Program-made: the position numbers and the translations under genes
The notes under the pieces: generated by a model
The model's input: the letters and a program-made list of their open reading frames with translations, nothing else
Database searches by the model: none
What the model was told of the DNA's origin: nothing
Shown: positions 51,141 through 61,226 of the stretch, one piece after another
Layout: each line of letters opens with the position of its first letter
Numbering within the stretch: position 1 is the first letter of the stretch
From: Mycolicibacter arupensis
GTDB lineage: Bacteria; Actinomycetota; Actinomycetes; Mycobacteriales; Mycobacteriaceae
Length of the DNA: 64,000 bases
NCBI RefSeq assembly: GCF_002086515.1
Contig: NZ_MVHH01000014.1
Coordinates: 27,509-91,508 of the forward strand
Direction: 5' to 3'

Positions 51141-51548
51141 TCAGCCCAGACGACGCAGGCCGCGGTACTGCAGTCCCGCGAAGAACGCGGTGTAGGCGGC
51201 GCAGGCCAGGGTCGCTGCTACACCTATCCCGGTCAGCGGCAAAGCTCCGTCCACGACCGCGGCGATGGCCACCACGGTGCACACCACGTTGGCGGCGATC
51301 ACGCCGATGCCGACCCCGCGCAGCTCTTCCATGGCGGACAGGAAGTAGACCACCACGCCGTAGGTGATGCAGAACGCGGCCAACCCGTACTCGTGGGCGG
51401 CGGTCAAGCCTTCCAGGGCTGCCATCGGGGCTGCGGCTAGTGCGACGGCCAAGCCGGCCACGCCGACGATCACGGCGTCGGCGCGCAGCGCGAAGCGCAG
51501 CAGTGAATCGGTCGAGTCCGACAGGGTCGGGGTGCTGATGGCGGTCAT
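51141..51548 (-). CDS. Four-helix membrane protein, unknown
   Basis: A 135-residue integral membrane protein with four hydrophobic segments (about 17-40, 50-72, 78-97 and 103-125) and a polar N-terminus (TPTLSDSTDSLL). The pattern resembles small DUF-type inner membrane proteins found near regulators in actinobacteria; no family recognised with confidence. GTG/ATG start at 51548. It lies between the DUF732 gene and a larger membrane protein on the same strand. Confidence 0.7.
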   Translation of the reverse strand: MTAISTPTLSDSTDSLLRFALRADAVIVGVAGLAVALAAAPMAALEGLTAAHEYGLAAFCITYGVVVYFLSAMEELRGVGIGVIAANVVCTVVAIAAVVDGALPLTGIGVAATLACAAYTAFFAGLQYRGLRRLG

Positions 51549-51650
51549 GGGTCGATCTCCCTTCGAGGCGTGGCGCTGAACACCCTCGAGGCTGCTCGGC
51601 AGCTGCTGCCAGATCGACCCGCGACACTGCCAAGCACTGCCAAGCCCAGG

Positions 51651-53018
51651 TCACAGACCCGAGGACACCGGCATCCGGCCCCGCAGGTCGGCGGCGATCA
51701 CTCGCGCGCCCGCGTTCTGCCAGTTGTGCAGCGACCGCTGCGGCACCTCGGTCACCAGCCATTGCCAGGCCTGCCGGGCGGTGGGATCGAGCCCGGCCGC
51801 GGTGGCGTTCTGCGCGTAGGCCCGCACACCCACGACATAGGGGAAGTACAGGGCGTTGTAGTGGCGCCACTGTTCGGTGGTGCCGAACTCGCCGCCGTCC
51901 CGCGGCTTGAGGGCCGCGATCCGGTCAGCCAGCAGGGCCTTGAGTTCGTTGGCGCGTTCCAGCGGTGCGTCGGGTGCACCCCGGGCCGCCAAACGTTCGT
52001 CGATGACCGGCAACGCGGTCAGTGGACTGGCGACGAGCTTGGACAGGTCGCCGTAGTGACCCAGCGCCCGCCGGGTCAGCCGGGCGAAGGTCTCCTCGTC
52101 GAGTTCGTCGAGCGGGCCGGTCGATCGCAGCGGCAGCGCCGCCTCGGTGACGCGCAGCGCGGCACGGTCGGCGCGCAACGCCGGGTATCGCCAGAACGCG
52201 AGCCGGTCCCAGAGCCCGGCCAGCCGGTCGACGAACACCTGGACCTCGATGCCGACCGCGATGGTGGTGAACAGCAGCACGGTCAGCGAGGTCTGCGCCA
52301 CGGGTTCGGTGCGGGTGAGCCACAGCCCGATCAACACCTGCCCGCCCAGCAGTGCTGCCATCGCGACGGCAGCCAGAAACGACCGCAGCATGTCCTGGCG
52401 CAGCGCCTGTCCCTCGTCGAAGGCGTCCCACAGTGCCACCGCCACCCCCAGCAGAAGCACGTCGACGCCGGTGCTGGCCAGCGCGATCCCGCTGGGCACC
52501 ACGCCCAGCGGAATGATCAGGATGGCGTTGGCCAAGGCGAAGAACAGCGTCGCGACAGCGGCAACGCCGAGCACCGACCCGGGCTGCGCGGGCCGGATCA
52601 GTGCCTTGACCATGGCTGCCAACGTCGCCACCGAGATCACCCCGAACAACAGCCAATGCCCGGCCCGCGGCGGCCCCTCGACGCTGCCGGCCCACGTCGC
52701 GCCGATCAGTGCCGCGGTCGCCACCACGCTGATGAACGCCACATCGCGCACCCGGCCGGTCCAGCGGTCGCACGGCCGGCCCAACTCCAGCAGCACCGCA
52801 AACCAGGCCACCCCCGGCAGCACCGCCAGGTAGATCTCCACCCGCCCCAGCAGCTCCGGCTGCCACAGCGTGCGCACCGCGTCGGCGGCAACCACCGCCG
52901 CAAATCCGCACAACCCGACTGCGGCCAGCGCCAGCACCGGCTTGCGTGGGTCACGGGCCAGCAGATACATCCCGAGCCACCAGCTGAGGGTGAAGACCAG
53001 CGCCGACAACACGACCAT
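51651..53018 (-). CDS. Multi-spanning membrane protein with cytosolic C-terminal domain
   Basis: A 455-residue protein with about eight N-terminal helices (to about residue 265) reminiscent of the 7TM/MASE-type sensor modules that precede signalling domains. A soluble region follows (ATEAALPL, LDEETFARLTRRALGHYGDLSKLVASPL, WRHYNALYFPYVVGVRAYAQ). No kinase, HTH or cyclase motif is visible. It is probably a sensor or scaffold, but the function is not known. The ATG at 53018 lies directly downstream of the prenyl synthase gene (stop at 53024). Confidence 0.7.
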   Translation of the reverse strand: MVVLSALVFTLSWWLGMYLLARDPRKPVLALAAVGLCGFAAVVAADAVRTLWQPELLGRVEIYLAVLPGVAWFAVLLELGRPCDRWTGRVRDVAFISVVATAALIGATWAGSVEGPPRAGHWLLFGVISVATLAAMVKALIRPAQPGSVLGVAAVATLFFALANAILIIPLGVVPSGIALASTGVDVLLLGVAVALWDAFDEGQALRQDMLRSFLAAVAMAALLGGQVLIGLWLTRTEPVAQTSLTVLLFTTIAVGIEVQVFVDRLAGLWDRLAFWRYPALRADRAALRVTEAALPLRSTGPLDELDEETFARLTRRALGHYGDLSKLVASPLTALPVIDERLAARGAPDAPLERANELKALLADRIAALKPRDGGEFGTTEQWRHYNALYFPYVVGVRAYAQNATAAGLDPTARQAWQWLVTEVPQRSLHNWQNAGARVIAADLRGRMPVSSGL

Positions 53019-53023
53019 GCTCG

Positions 53024-53833
53024 CTACCGCCCGAATCTCCGGTGCCGCTCGCTGTAGTCACGCAGGGCCCGCAGGAAGTCGACCCGACGGAACGCCGGCC
53101 AATGGGCCTCGGTGAACCACATCTCCGAGTAGGCGCTCTGCCACAGCAGGAAGCCCGACAATCGCTGCTCCCCCGAAGTCCGGATCACCAGGTCCGGATC
53201 GGGCTGACCGGAGGTGTAGAGGTTCTCCGAGATGCCCTCGACCGTCACCGCGTCGACCAGTTCCTCGGCGGTGGCGCCGTTGGCCAGCTGCTTGCTCAGT
53301 AGGCCGCGTACCGCGTCGACGATCTCCTGCCGGCCGCCGTATCCCACGGCGACGTTGACGTGCAGCCGCGAGCCTGCCCGGTCTGGATCGGCGGTGCTTA
53401 CAGTGCTTTCGACAGCCTCGCGCAGGCGCCGAGCGGGCTCTTCGCCCAGCAGCTCCAGGTCCCCCACGGTACGTACCGTCCAGTGGTTGGCGGGCGCGCA
53501 GATCTCCTCCACCACGTCGGTGATGATCTCGATGAGCGCGGCCAGTTCGGCGGGATCGCGCTGCAGGTTCTCGGTGGACAGCAGATAGACGGTGGCCATC
53601 TCGATACCCGCGTCGGCACACCAGCGCAGCATCTCGGCGATCTTGGCCGCGCCCATCCGGTAGCCGTAGCTGACATCGTCGTAGCCGGCATCGCGCGCCC
53701 AACGGCGGTTGCCGTCGCAGAGAACAGCGATGTGGCGCGGCAGATTCGACCGCGACGCCGCCAAGCCCTGCCGTAGGCGCAGCTCGTAGATCCGGTACAG
53801 CGGCTCCTTCAAGCGCGCCGGGATGATCGCCAC
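53024..53833 (-). CDS. Short-chain Z-isoprenyl diphosphate synthase (UppS family, Rv1086-type)
   Basis: A 269-residue cis-prenyltransferase. The catalytic Asp lies in [10 protein letters not shown] near residue 40; conserved segments are [25 protein letters not shown] and [24 protein letters not shown]. In M. tuberculosis the equivalent enzyme, Rv1086, makes omega,E,Z-farnesyl diphosphate, the primer for decaprenyl phosphate in wall synthesis. Synteny with coaA and hemolysin III supports that role over the long-chain synthase. It is divergent from the hemolysin III gene. Confidence 0.92.
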   Translation of the reverse strand: MAIIPARLKEPLYRIYELRLRQGLAASRSNLPRHIAVLCDGNRRWARDAGYDDVSYGYRMGAAKIAEMLRWCADAGIEMATVYLLSTENLQRDPAELAALIEIITDVVEEICAPANHWTVRTVGDLELLGEEPARRLREAVESTVSTADPDRAGSRLHVNVAVGYGGRQEIVDAVRGLLSKQLANGATAEELVDAVTVEGISENLYTSGQPDPDLVIRTSGEQRLSGFLLWQSAYSEMWFTEAHWPAFRRVDFLRALRDYSERHRRFGR

Positions 53834-53893
53834 AAAAACCCAGACTACTGTGATCGAAAGCAGTCCGGGATCCGCGTGGAGTCAGGAAGGTCC

Positions 53894-54607
53894 ATGAGCA
53901 CCCACACCGACATGATCGCCGAGCAGAATCCGAACGACCTGCCGGCCGACATCCTCATGCCGCACACCAAACCGCGGGCCCGCGGCTGGATCCACCTGGT
54001 ATCGGCCATCGTGGCCGTCATCGCCGGGATCACCCTGACCGCGGTGGCCTGGACGATGGCCGGGCTTGAGGCCGGGCTGGCGACGTTGGCCTACACCATC
54101 TCGGTGGTGGGCATGTTCGCCGTCAGCGCCACCTATCACCGGATCACCTGGAAATCGGTCGTCACGCGCATGCGCATGAAACGGCTCGACCACGCGATGA
54201 TCTTCCTCTTCATCGCCGGCACCTACACCCCGTTCGCGCTGCTGGCAATGGACCACGGCGCCCAAGAGCGGCTGGTGATGACGATCGTGTGGGGTGGCGC
54301 GCTGGCTGGTGTGGTGCTCAAGCTGTTCTGGCCTACCGCACCCAAATGGGTCGGGGTGCCGCTCTATCTCTTGCTGGGCTGGGTGTCAGCCTTCTTCATC
54401 GCGACGATCATGCACAACGCGGGCGTCGCCGCGATGGTGCTGCTGGCCGTCGGCGGCATGCTGTACAGCGTCGGCGCGATCATGTACGCGCTGAAGTGGC
54501 CGGACCCGTGGCCGGAGACGTTCGGCTACCACGAGTTCTTCCACGCCTGCACCGCGGTGGCCGCGATCTGTCAGTACATCGCGATCTGGTTCGCGGTACT
54601 GCACTAG
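53894..54607 (+). CDS. Hemolysin III / PAQR family membrane protein
   Basis: A 237-residue seven-helix protein of the HlyIII/PAQR family. Hallmarks are SATYHRITW and a conserved Asp in [19 protein letters not shown], plus the terminal [11 protein letters not shown] histidines; these form a zinc site in relatives. Members may hydrolyse or sense lipids such as ceramides; haemolysis is not proven here. The ATG at 53894 follows GAAGG. Equivalent to Rv1085c. Confidence 0.9.
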   Translation: MSTHTDMIAEQNPNDLPADILMPHTKPRARGWIHLVSAIVAVIAGITLTAVAWTMAGLEAGLATLAYTISVVGMFAVSATYHRITWKSVVTRMRMKRLDHAMIFLFIAGTYTPFALLAMDHGAQERLVMTIVWGGALAGVVLKLFWPTAPKWVGVPLYLLLGWVSAFFIATIMHNAGVAAMVLLAVGGMLYSVGAIMYALKWPDPWPETFGYHEFFHACTAVAAICQYIAIWFAVLH

Positions 54608-54624
54608 CCGGGCGCCGCGCGAGC

Positions 54625-55008
54625 CTACAGCTGGGTGATGTTCTCCGCCGACCAGTAGGCCTTCATGCCGGCGATCTTGCCCTCGCCGTCGAACACCATC
54701 ACGTCGATGGGCTCGATGCGCATCCGGTGGTCGCCATTGGTGATGGTCAGCGCGAACTGGAAGGCTGCCTCGTTGCCGGCGACCCGCAGCGACACCAGCT
54801 CCGCCTTGCGGTCCAGGCCGGTGATGGCCGAGTAGAAGTTGCGGATGGCCTGGTGACCGATGTGCACCTCGCCGCCGACCGGGTCCTCCAAGGTGGCGTC
54901 GGCCGCATACAACTCCACCAGCGCGGCGGCGTCGCCGCCGCCGACCAGCTCGATGTAACGGTGGACGGTCTCGGTGATGGCCTGTGCCTTGTCAGGTGCG
55001 GAGGTCAT
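54625..55008 (-). CDS. SnoaL/ketosteroid-isomerase-like protein
   Basis: A 127-residue protein of the NTF2-like superfamily, close to steroid delta-isomerases. The conserved ADATLEDPVGGEVHIGHQAIRNFY segment is the expected position of the catalytic Asp, and MKAYWSAENIT closes the fold. It may isomerise a 3-oxo-delta5 steroid, which would fit the cholesterol-type enzyme elsewhere in the window, but the substrate is not established. ATG at 55008. It lies between hlyIII and the Rv1084 homologue on the minus strand. Confidence 0.82.
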   Translation of the reverse strand: MTSAPDKAQAITETVHRYIELVGGGDAAALVELYAADATLEDPVGGEVHIGHQAIRNFYSAITGLDRKAELVSLRVAGNEAAFQFALTITNGDHRMRIEPIDVMVFDGEGKIAGMKAYWSAENITQL

Positions 55009-55018
55009 GTGCCGCACG

Positions 55019-57025
55019 TTACACGGATGCCGGATCTGCGGGCACCGCAAGGGCCGCAGCCAACTCCGCCGCACCGCGCACCGGCAGGTCGCACACCTGG
55101 CCGTGGCAGATGTAGGCGGCATCGGCACCGTTGAGCTGCCCTCGACCCCTCAGCAGTTCGGAGGAGTCGGCGGGCCCGCCGACGACGATCGTGCCGCCGG
55201 GCGCCAGGCGGCGCGCCTGCGCCAGCAGTGCCGAATCCGGTCCGGCGCAGGCCACCGCGATCTGCAGCGGGCCCCGCACGGCTGCCTCGGCGACACCCAG
55301 CCAGTGCCCGGCCGAACGCGGCGAACCTGCCAGCAGTGCGGCGTGCGCTGCCAAGGCGTCGGCGGCCGCGCGGCCGTAGCGTTCGCCGCGGTCCGCGGGG
55401 ACCAGGCGGGCAGCGGTCAACAACGCCTCGGTGATCAGGGCCGCCCCCGACGGGGTGGCGCCATCCACCGGATCGCTCGGCCGCAGCATGAGTGCCTCGG
55501 CGTCGTCGGCGGTGTCGAACCAGCGCCCCGGGGTGTCCGGATCGGCGAAGTGATCCAGCGCGGTGTCCAACAGGTCGGCGGCCGCATCGCACAGGCGTTG
55601 CGCGCCGGTGAGCTGATACACGCTGAGCAGTCCGGTCGCCAGGGCGCCGTAGTCCTCCAGGATCGCCGCGCTGTCGCCCACCCGTCCGCCCAGGCTGGCC
55701 CGGCGCAGCCGGCCGTCCACCAGGTGCAGGCCCAGCAGCTTCTCCGCGCACTCTTGGGCTGCCGCGCTCAGGCCCGGATCTCCCAGCGCCACAGCCGCTT
55801 CGGCCAGGCCGGTGATCGCCAGGCCGTTCCAGGCCGTCACCACCTTGTCGTCGCGAGCGGGCTGCGGCCGCAACAGCCGGGCGGCCAACAGCCGCTGGCG
55901 CACCCGATCGAATCGCTGCGGATCGTCGGGGTCCACCGGAAGCTGCAGCACTGAGCCGCCGGACTCGAACGTGCCGCCGGTGGTGACCCCGAAAACCTCT
56001 GCCGCCCAGAGCCCGTCGTCGGGCCCCAGCACGTCGATCAGCTGCTCGGGCGTCCACACATAGGTCGAGCCCTCCCGACCGTCGGCGTCGGCGTCCAGCG
56101 ACGAGATGAACATCCCGTTCTCGGACAGGTCCGCCAACAGGAATTGGGCCGTCTGCGCGGTCACCCGGGCGGCCAGCGGATCGCCGGTGCGCCGTGCCCA
56201 GTGCGCGTAGGCGCGCAGCAGCAACGCATTGTCGTAGAGCATCTTCTCGAAATGCGGCACCACCCAGGCGGCGTCGACACTGTAGCGGGCGAAGCCTCCG
56301 GCGAGCTGGTCGTAGATGCCGCCGCGCGCCATCGCCGCGCCGACACGGGCCACCGCCCGAAGGGCCTCGGGTGTCGCGGTCCGCTCGTAGTGACGCAGCA
56401 GCGCCTCCATCAGCGCCGACGGCGGGAACTTGGGGGCACCCCCGAATCCGCCATGGATGCTGTCCTCGTCGCGCAGCACCGTCACCACGCTGGTGTCGCA
56501 CAGCGCCGCATCGATCGGCGGTCCGCCCCCGGGTGATCCGCCGGCCATCGAACGCAGCTCGGCGGCAATGTTGTCCGAGGCCTCCTCGACCTCATCCCGG
56601 CTTTCGTCCCAGGTGGCCGTGATCGCCGAAAGCAGCTTCAGGAAAGCGTCTTTGGTGTAGTAGGTGCCACAGTAGAAGGGGCGGCCATCGGGGGTCAGAA
56701 AGCAGGTCATCGGCCAGCCGCCGCTGCCGGTCAACGCCTGGGTAGCGGTCATGTAGATCGCGTCGATGTCCGGGCGTTCTTCCCGGTCGACCTTGATGCA
56801 GACGAAGCCTGCGTTCATCACCGCGGCCACCTCGGAATCTTCGAACGCGCCGTGCGCCATCACGTGACACCAGTGGCAGGCCGCGTACCCGACCGACAGC
56901 AGGATCGGCACGTCGCGCTCGGCGGCCTCCGCCAACGCCTCGGGCGACCACTCCCACCAGTCCACCGGGTTGTCGGCATGTTGCCGCAGATACGGGCTGG
57001 CGGACGCTGCGAGACGGTTGGCCAC
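55019..57025 (-). CDS. DUF255 thioredoxin-fold / glycosidase-like protein (Rv1084, YyaL type)
   Basis: A 668-residue protein: an N-terminal thioredoxin-like DUF255 domain (residues 1-160; Cys50-His-Trp-Cys53) followed by an (alpha/alpha)6 barrel resembling N-acylglucosamine 2-epimerase/cellobiose epimerases (about 200-640). M. tuberculosis Rv1084 is 673 residues. The start MANRLAASASPYLRQHADNPVDWWEW is the family signature. The role is unknown, possibly redox-linked sugar metabolism. It is followed on the same strand by the SnoaL gene after 10 nt. Upstream lies the accessory PstS-PPE island. Confidence 0.9.
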   Translation of the reverse strand: MANRLAASASPYLRQHADNPVDWWEWSPEALAEAAERDVPILLSVGYAACHWCHVMAHGAFEDSEVAAVMNAGFVCIKVDREERPDIDAIYMTATQALTGSGGWPMTCFLTPDGRPFYCGTYYTKDAFLKLLSAITATWDESRDEVEEASDNIAAELRSMAGGSPGGGPPIDAALCDTSVVTVLRDEDSIHGGFGGAPKFPPSALMEALLRHYERTATPEALRAVARVGAAMARGGIYDQLAGGFARYSVDAAWVVPHFEKMLYDNALLLRAYAHWARRTGDPLAARVTAQTAQFLLADLSENGMFISSLDADADGREGSTYVWTPEQLIDVLGPDDGLWAAEVFGVTTGGTFESGGSVLQLPVDPDDPQRFDRVRQRLLAARLLRPQPARDDKVVTAWNGLAITGLAEAAVALGDPGLSAAAQECAEKLLGLHLVDGRLRRASLGGRVGDSAAILEDYGALATGLLSVYQLTGAQRLCDAAADLLDTALDHFADPDTPGRWFDTADDAEALMLRPSDPVDGATPSGAALITEALLTAARLVPADRGERYGRAAADALAAHAALLAGSPRSAGHWLGVAEAAVRGPLQIAVACAGPDSALLAQARRLAPGGTIVVGGPADSSELLRGRGQLNGADAAYICHGQVCDLPVRGAAELAAALAVPADPASV

Positions 57026-57202
57026 TGCTCCACGCTAACTCTGCTAGCTGGCGGCCCGCGCCCATGCCCCCACACCTACGCCGTCCATACAACTCATGAC
57101 CAGATCGAGAACGAACGCTGAACTCTTGAATTCTGCTGCAAAGCAACGCTGTTGACTATTCCTACCATTGCTAGCATTCGCCGGTAAGACGACCCGAGGG
57201 AT

Positions 57203-58315
57203 GTGATCGACATCAATCGACGTGCCGTACTGTGCGTGCTTGCCCTAGCCGCTGCACTGCTGTCAGGGTGCGGCGGCGGCCAGGACGCCCCATCGTCGAC
57301 CCAGTCGGCAGCCGCCTCGGCGCCCGCAGTGGACTGCGGCGGCTCCCCCATCCTCCAGGCCAGCGGCTCCACCGCCCAGGCCCATGCCATGACCCTGTTC
57401 GTCGCGGCCTTTCAGCAGGCCTGCCCGGGACAGAGCCTGGCCTACCAGGCCAACGGATCCGGGGCCGGCATCGAGGAGTTCATGGCCGCAAAGACCGACT
57501 TCGGCGGATCCGATTCCCCACTGACCAAAGGGGAATTCGACCGCGCACAGCAGCGCTGCGGCGCGCCAGCATGGAACCTGCCTATGGTGTTCGAGCCCAT
57601 CGCCATCGCCTTCCGCCTAGACGGCCTGACATCGCTGAACCTCGACGGACCCACCGCGGCAAAGATCTTCAACGGCGCCATCACCACCTGGGACGACCCG
57701 GCCATCGCCGCGCTCAACACCGGAACCCCACTGCCCGCCAAGGCGATCCGGGTGGTGTCACGCAGCGACGAGTCCGGGACCACCGACAACTTTCAGCGCT
57801 ACCTGGACACCGCTTCCGCCGGCACCTGGGGCAGGGGCGCCGGCCGGAGGTTCAACGGCACCGCCGGGGTGAGCGCGCACGGCAACGACGGCGTCGCCGC
57901 GGCGACGGCCGACCTCGACGGGGCGATCACCTACACCGCGTGGGCCTTCGCCCAGGACCACCGGCTGGGCATGGCCAACGTGATCACCTCAGCGGGCCCG
58001 GATCCGGTTGCGATCAGCGAGGATTCCATCGGCAAGACGATCTCGTCGGCGTGGTTCCTGCGCGACGGCAACGACCTTGCCCTGGACACCATCTCGTTCT
58101 ACCGACCCAACCAGGCCGGTGCCTATCCGATCGTGCTGGCCACCTATGAGGTCACCTGCTCGCAGTATCGCGATCCGCAGATCGAAACGGCGGTGCGGGC
58201 ATTCCTGCAGAGCGCGATCGGCGACGGCCAGCTCGCCCTGGCCGACCACGGCTATGTGCCCATCCCCCAACCGTTGAAGTCGCGCCTGTCGGCAGCCATC
58301 GACGCGATCACCTGA
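57203..58315 (+). CDS. pstS: Phosphate-binding lipoprotein PstS-like
   Basis: A 370-residue extracytoplasmic solute-binding protein with a lipoprotein signal (LLSGC, lipid Cys near residue 24) and the PstS core: [35 protein letters not shown] and the phosphate site [12 protein letters not shown], plus [10 protein letters not shown]. It would deliver phosphate to a PstCAB transporter, but no pstC, pstA or pstB is here. GTG start at 57203. The PPE gene follows after 11 nt, so the two are probably co-transcribed. Confidence 0.92.
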   Translation: MIDINRRAVLCVLALAAALLSGCGGGQDAPSSTQSAAASAPAVDCGGSPILQASGSTAQAHAMTLFVAAFQQACPGQSLAYQANGSGAGIEEFMAAKTDFGGSDSPLTKGEFDRAQQRCGAPAWNLPMVFEPIAIAFRLDGLTSLNLDGPTAAKIFNGAITTWDDPAIAALNTGTPLPAKAIRVVSRSDESGTTDNFQRYLDTASAGTWGRGAGRRFNGTAGVSAHGNDGVAAATADLDGAITYTAWAFAQDHRLGMANVITSAGPDPVAISEDSIGKTISSAWFLRDGNDLALDTISFYRPNQAGAYPIVLATYEVTCSQYRDPQIETAVRAFLQSAIGDGQLALADHGYVPIPQPLKSRLSAAIDAIT

Positions 58316-58326
58316 CGCCAGACGTC

Positions 58327-59436
58327 ATGCAGTCCATAACCGCGCCGCCCGAAGTCAGCTCCGCGTTGGTGAACACCGGCCCCGGTGCGACGTCACTGCT
58401 TGAAGCCGCCGCAGCGTGGCGACTCCTCGGAACACAACTGGACGAACAGGCGGACGGCTACGTATCCGCGGTGTCGACGCTGGTCGACTCCTGGCGCGGC
58501 CGGTCCGCGGCGGCCATGGTGCAGTCTGCCGAGCCGTACCTGCTGTGGTTGCGCGCCACCGCACAACACTGCCGGCGCACCGCCACCTCCATTCAGCACG
58601 CCGCGGCGGCGTTCGATTCGGTCCGCGCCGCGGTGACCCCGACCGCCGCGATAGCAGCCAACCGCGCGCGCCGCACACAGCTACTGGCCACCAACCGCTT
58701 CGGAACCAACTCCGCGGCGATCGCGGAGAACGAAAGCCAGTATTTGGGCATGTGGACCACCAACACCGCCGCAATGGTTCGCTATCGGGCCGCGTCGGCG
58801 CAGGCCACCACCCTGAGCGGATTCAACGCACCCACGGCCACACCCTCAGCCGAAACCACCTCACCGGACTCGATTCTGGCGTCCCTGCAGGCATTGGTGA
58901 ACCCCTACGATCCCAACTACGGCTGGTCCGGGCTGGCCAACACCTACGCGAATCAGTTCGTGTCGTCGGGATTCCCCATCAACCTGCTCAGCTACCTCGC
59001 CCAGAACACCTCTGCGCAGGCCTTGCAGAACGTCAACGCCGCTATCGGGGAGGGCCTGACCGAGGGCGAGGCCGCCATTGCTCCCGCGCTGCCACTTGGC
59101 GGGCTGGGTGCGCTGGGCGCCGCGGGACTCACCGAAATGCCTTCAGCGGCATTAGGTGTGGGAATGAAGGTGGGACCGCTGACCGTGCCGCCTGCGGCCG
59201 CGGGATCTCTGGCCACGGCGCAGGCACCGGTGCAGCTGGCGTCGGCGGCGGCGCCACTGCCTGCGGCCGAATCCGCCGCATTCTCCGGAGTGCCGGCGAT
59301 TATGCCGCCGGTCGTGCCCCCGTCGGCGGCCACGGGAAGCGGCTGGCGCAAACGCCGGCAGCAGAAGTACGAGGATCTGGAAGTCGGTTTGGAGCTGCGG
59401 GGCCCGGTGATGCCCAAACCGCCTTCTGCCGGCTGA
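58327..59436 (+). CDS. PPE family protein
   Basis: A 369-residue PPE protein. The N-terminal 180 residues form the helical PPE domain: the APPE motif at residues 6-9 and VNTGPGATSLLEAAAAW, the SWRGRSAAAM turn near residue 56-65, and helix pairs to about 170. The C-terminal half is Ala/Gly/Pro-rich with KVGPLTVPPAA, loosely like the SVP motif. PPE proteins normally leave by ESX type VII secretion with a PE partner, but no PE or ESX gene is near. Operonic with pstS. Confidence 0.9.
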   Translation: MQSITAPPEVSSALVNTGPGATSLLEAAAAWRLLGTQLDEQADGYVSAVSTLVDSWRGRSAAAMVQSAEPYLLWLRATAQHCRRTATSIQHAAAAFDSVRAAVTPTAAIAANRARRTQLLATNRFGTNSAAIAENESQYLGMWTTNTAAMVRYRAASAQATTLSGFNAPTATPSAETTSPDSILASLQALVNPYDPNYGWSGLANTYANQFVSSGFPINLLSYLAQNTSAQALQNVNAAIGEGLTEGEAAIAPALPLGGLGALGAAGLTEMPSAALGVGMKVGPLTVPPAAAGSLATAQAPVQLASAAAPLPAAESAAFSGVPAIMPPVVPPSAATGSGWRKRRQQKYEDLEVGLELRGPVMPKPPSAG

Positions 59437-59440
59437 CGGG

Positions 59441-59764
59441 CTACCCGTGATGCCGGGGGCAGAAAGCACTGACACTGACCCCGACAAAGAAGCCCGCGTG
59501 ATATCCATCGAGCCGACTGCTCTGCATCACCTCGGACACCACGTCACTCTTCTGCCGGCCGCCGTCGAGTTCATCGCAGACCTCATGTCCGGCCATCACC
59601 GCGGACTGCCCTGAGGCGAAGTCGATGCCCTTAGCGTTGAGGGCGCCCAGAAATGTGGTGTCGACGGCGTCGGCGTGCACCGCCGGCGAGTCGATCAGGC
59701 CGATCAACAGAACGGTCAAGATGGCCGGGGACAGCACCAGCCCGGGTGAGCGATCAACGAGCAT
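59441..59764 (-). CDS. Secreted DUF732 protein
   Basis: A 107-residue exported protein: signal region (MLVDRSPGLVLSPAILTVLLIGLIDSP), then a DUF732 domain with FLGALNAKGIDF, GHEVCDEL and the second cysteine in SAFCPRHHG, the usual disulfide pair. I chose the ATG at 59764; an in-frame start at 59809 is possible. Convergent with the PPE gene, 4 nt between stops. A second DUF732 gene lies at 50502-51086. Confidence 0.82.
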   Translation of the reverse strand: MLVDRSPGLVLSPAILTVLLIGLIDSPAVHADAVDTTFLGALNAKGIDFASGQSAVMAGHEVCDELDGGRQKSDVVSEVMQSSRLDGYHAGFFVGVSVSAFCPRHHG

Positions 59765-59932
59765 GACCAACCCTGAACCTTTCTCCCAAGCCGGGGTCCG
59801 GGCCATCATCGCATGCCGCGACGGGGCTGGCGAGACGCTCGGCCTGCAGTGAAATCCTCAGGGGTAAAGGTTAATCCGGGCGCCGCCCGCCCGAAACCCG
59901 GCGTTGGGCAACTGTTACCGCGGCGGCCGTCG

Positions 59933-60202
59933 CTACCCGTCGTCTCCCGGAAGGTCGCCGGCCGAAGCAGACCCGACAGTGCCCTCGTCGGCGGCCTGAT
60001 CGGCGGCCGGGTGCTCGGGGTCGAACGACTCGGGCAGCTTCTTGAGCTGATGATTCATCGACCGCACCAGCAAGAACGTGCCCAGCAACAGCAGCACGAT
60101 GACCAGCAGTCCGAAGGGACTGGCCTTGCCGAAATCCGGCCCGGTGTCACGCGGCACCTCATCGGCCGCCATCCATAACACCGTCAGCACCGCGTGGTTC
60201 AT
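59933..60202 (-). CDS. Small membrane protein (Rv1083-type)
   Basis: An 89-residue protein with a short N-terminal part, one membrane helix (about residues 28-47: [19 protein letters not shown]) and a basic then acidic tail ([19 protein letters not shown]). Start ATG at 60202 overlaps the mca stop by the ATGA at 60199-60202, so it is translationally coupled to mca. Equivalent to Rv1083, whose function is unknown. Confidence 0.85.
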   Translation of the reverse strand: MNHAVLTVLWMAADEVPRDTGPDFGKASPFGLLVIVLLLLGTFLLVRSMNHQLKKLPESFDPEHPAADQAADEGTVGSASAGDLPGDDG

Positions 60203-61071
60203 CCGTTGTCCTCGATCCCGGCGAACAAGTCCGTCTCGGGCAGAGTAACCGGCACCCGGGAGCGGGCCAGCTCGAACTCTTCGGTCGGCCAGAGACGCTG
60301 TTGCCACTCGATCGGAGCGGCGAAGAAGTCGCCGTTGGGGTCGATCTGGGTGGCGTGCGCCCGCAGCGCGTCGTCGCGCTGACTGAAGTAGTCGGCGCAT
60401 TCGACCCGGGTGGTCACCCGGTTGGCGAACACGTCGTGATCGGGCTGCCAGTGCTCCAGCCATTTGGCGAACGGTCCGACCTCGCCGTTGCGGGCGAATT
60501 CATCTTGCAACAGCTGCATCCGCTGCCGCAGGAAGCCGTGGTTGTAGTACAGCTTCGCCACGCTCCAGGGGTCCCCGGAGTCCGAGTAGAGACGATGATC
60601 GCCGGCCGCCTCGAACGCGGCAAGCGACACCTGGTGGCAGCGAATGTGGTCGGGGTGCGGGTACCCGCCGTTCTCGTCGTAGGTGGTCATCACGTGCGGC
60701 CGGAACTGGCGAATCACCCGCACCAGCGCTTCGGTGGACACCTCCAGCGGCACCAGCGCGAAGCAGTCGTCGGGCAACGGCGGCAGCGGGTCACCCTTGG
60801 GCAGGCCGGAGTCGATGAAACCCAGCCAATGGTGTTCGACGCCCAGGATCTCGGCGGCTTTGGCCATCTCGTCGCGCCGCACGTCGGCTATCCGGCCGTG
60901 GACATCGGGCAGGTCCATCGCGGGATTGAGGATGTCGCCGCGCTCACCGCCGGTGAGCGTCACCACCATGACCCGGTGCCCAGCGGCGGTGTAGCGGGCC
61001 AGGGTGGCCGCACCCTTGCTGGACTCGTCGTCGGGGTGGGCGTGCACCGCCATCAATCGCAGTCCACTCAT
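60199..61071 (-). CDS. mca: Mycothiol S-conjugate amidase
   Basis: A 290-residue LmbE-family zinc amidase that cleaves mycothiol conjugates to mercapturic acids, detoxifying electrophiles and drugs. Zinc ligands are in HAHPDDES (His12, Asp15) and YPHPDH (His near 143). Conserved [14 protein letters not shown] and [13 protein letters not shown] match M. tuberculosis Mca (288 residues). The ATG at 61071 ([11 protein letters not shown]) matches the known start. Coupled by ATGA to the Rv1083 gene. Divergent from the DUF4307 gene. Confidence 0.96.
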   Translation of the reverse strand: MSGLRLMAVHAHPDDESSKGAATLARYTAAGHRVMVVTLTGGERGDILNPAMDLPDVHGRIADVRRDEMAKAAEILGVEHHWLGFIDSGLPKGDPLPPLPDDCFALVPLEVSTEALVRVIRQFRPHVMTTYDENGGYPHPDHIRCHQVSLAAFEAAGDHRLYSDSGDPWSVAKLYYNHGFLRQRMQLLQDEFARNGEVGPFAKWLEHWQPDHDVFANRVTTRVECADYFSQRDDALRAHATQIDPNGDFFAAPIEWQQRLWPTEEFELARSRVPVTLPETDLFAGIEDNG

Positions 61072-61226
61072 GCGCACATTCCCCGTTCCCTCCAGGTTCC
61101 TCCTGCCGGAACCCCGGACCGGACGCCTATAGTTCCAGATGGTTTCCGGCCCCCATCGTTACACCACCTGCGACGGGCGCGGAAACCGCTCCCGACTCCA
61201 CCGGCGACCATGGGACACACCTCACG

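Noticed and set aside
51570..53057. 495-codon + strand frame opposite the membrane protein
   Set aside because: Product is Gln/Arg/His-rich with no hydrophobic helices, whereas the minus strand encodes a typical membrane protein.
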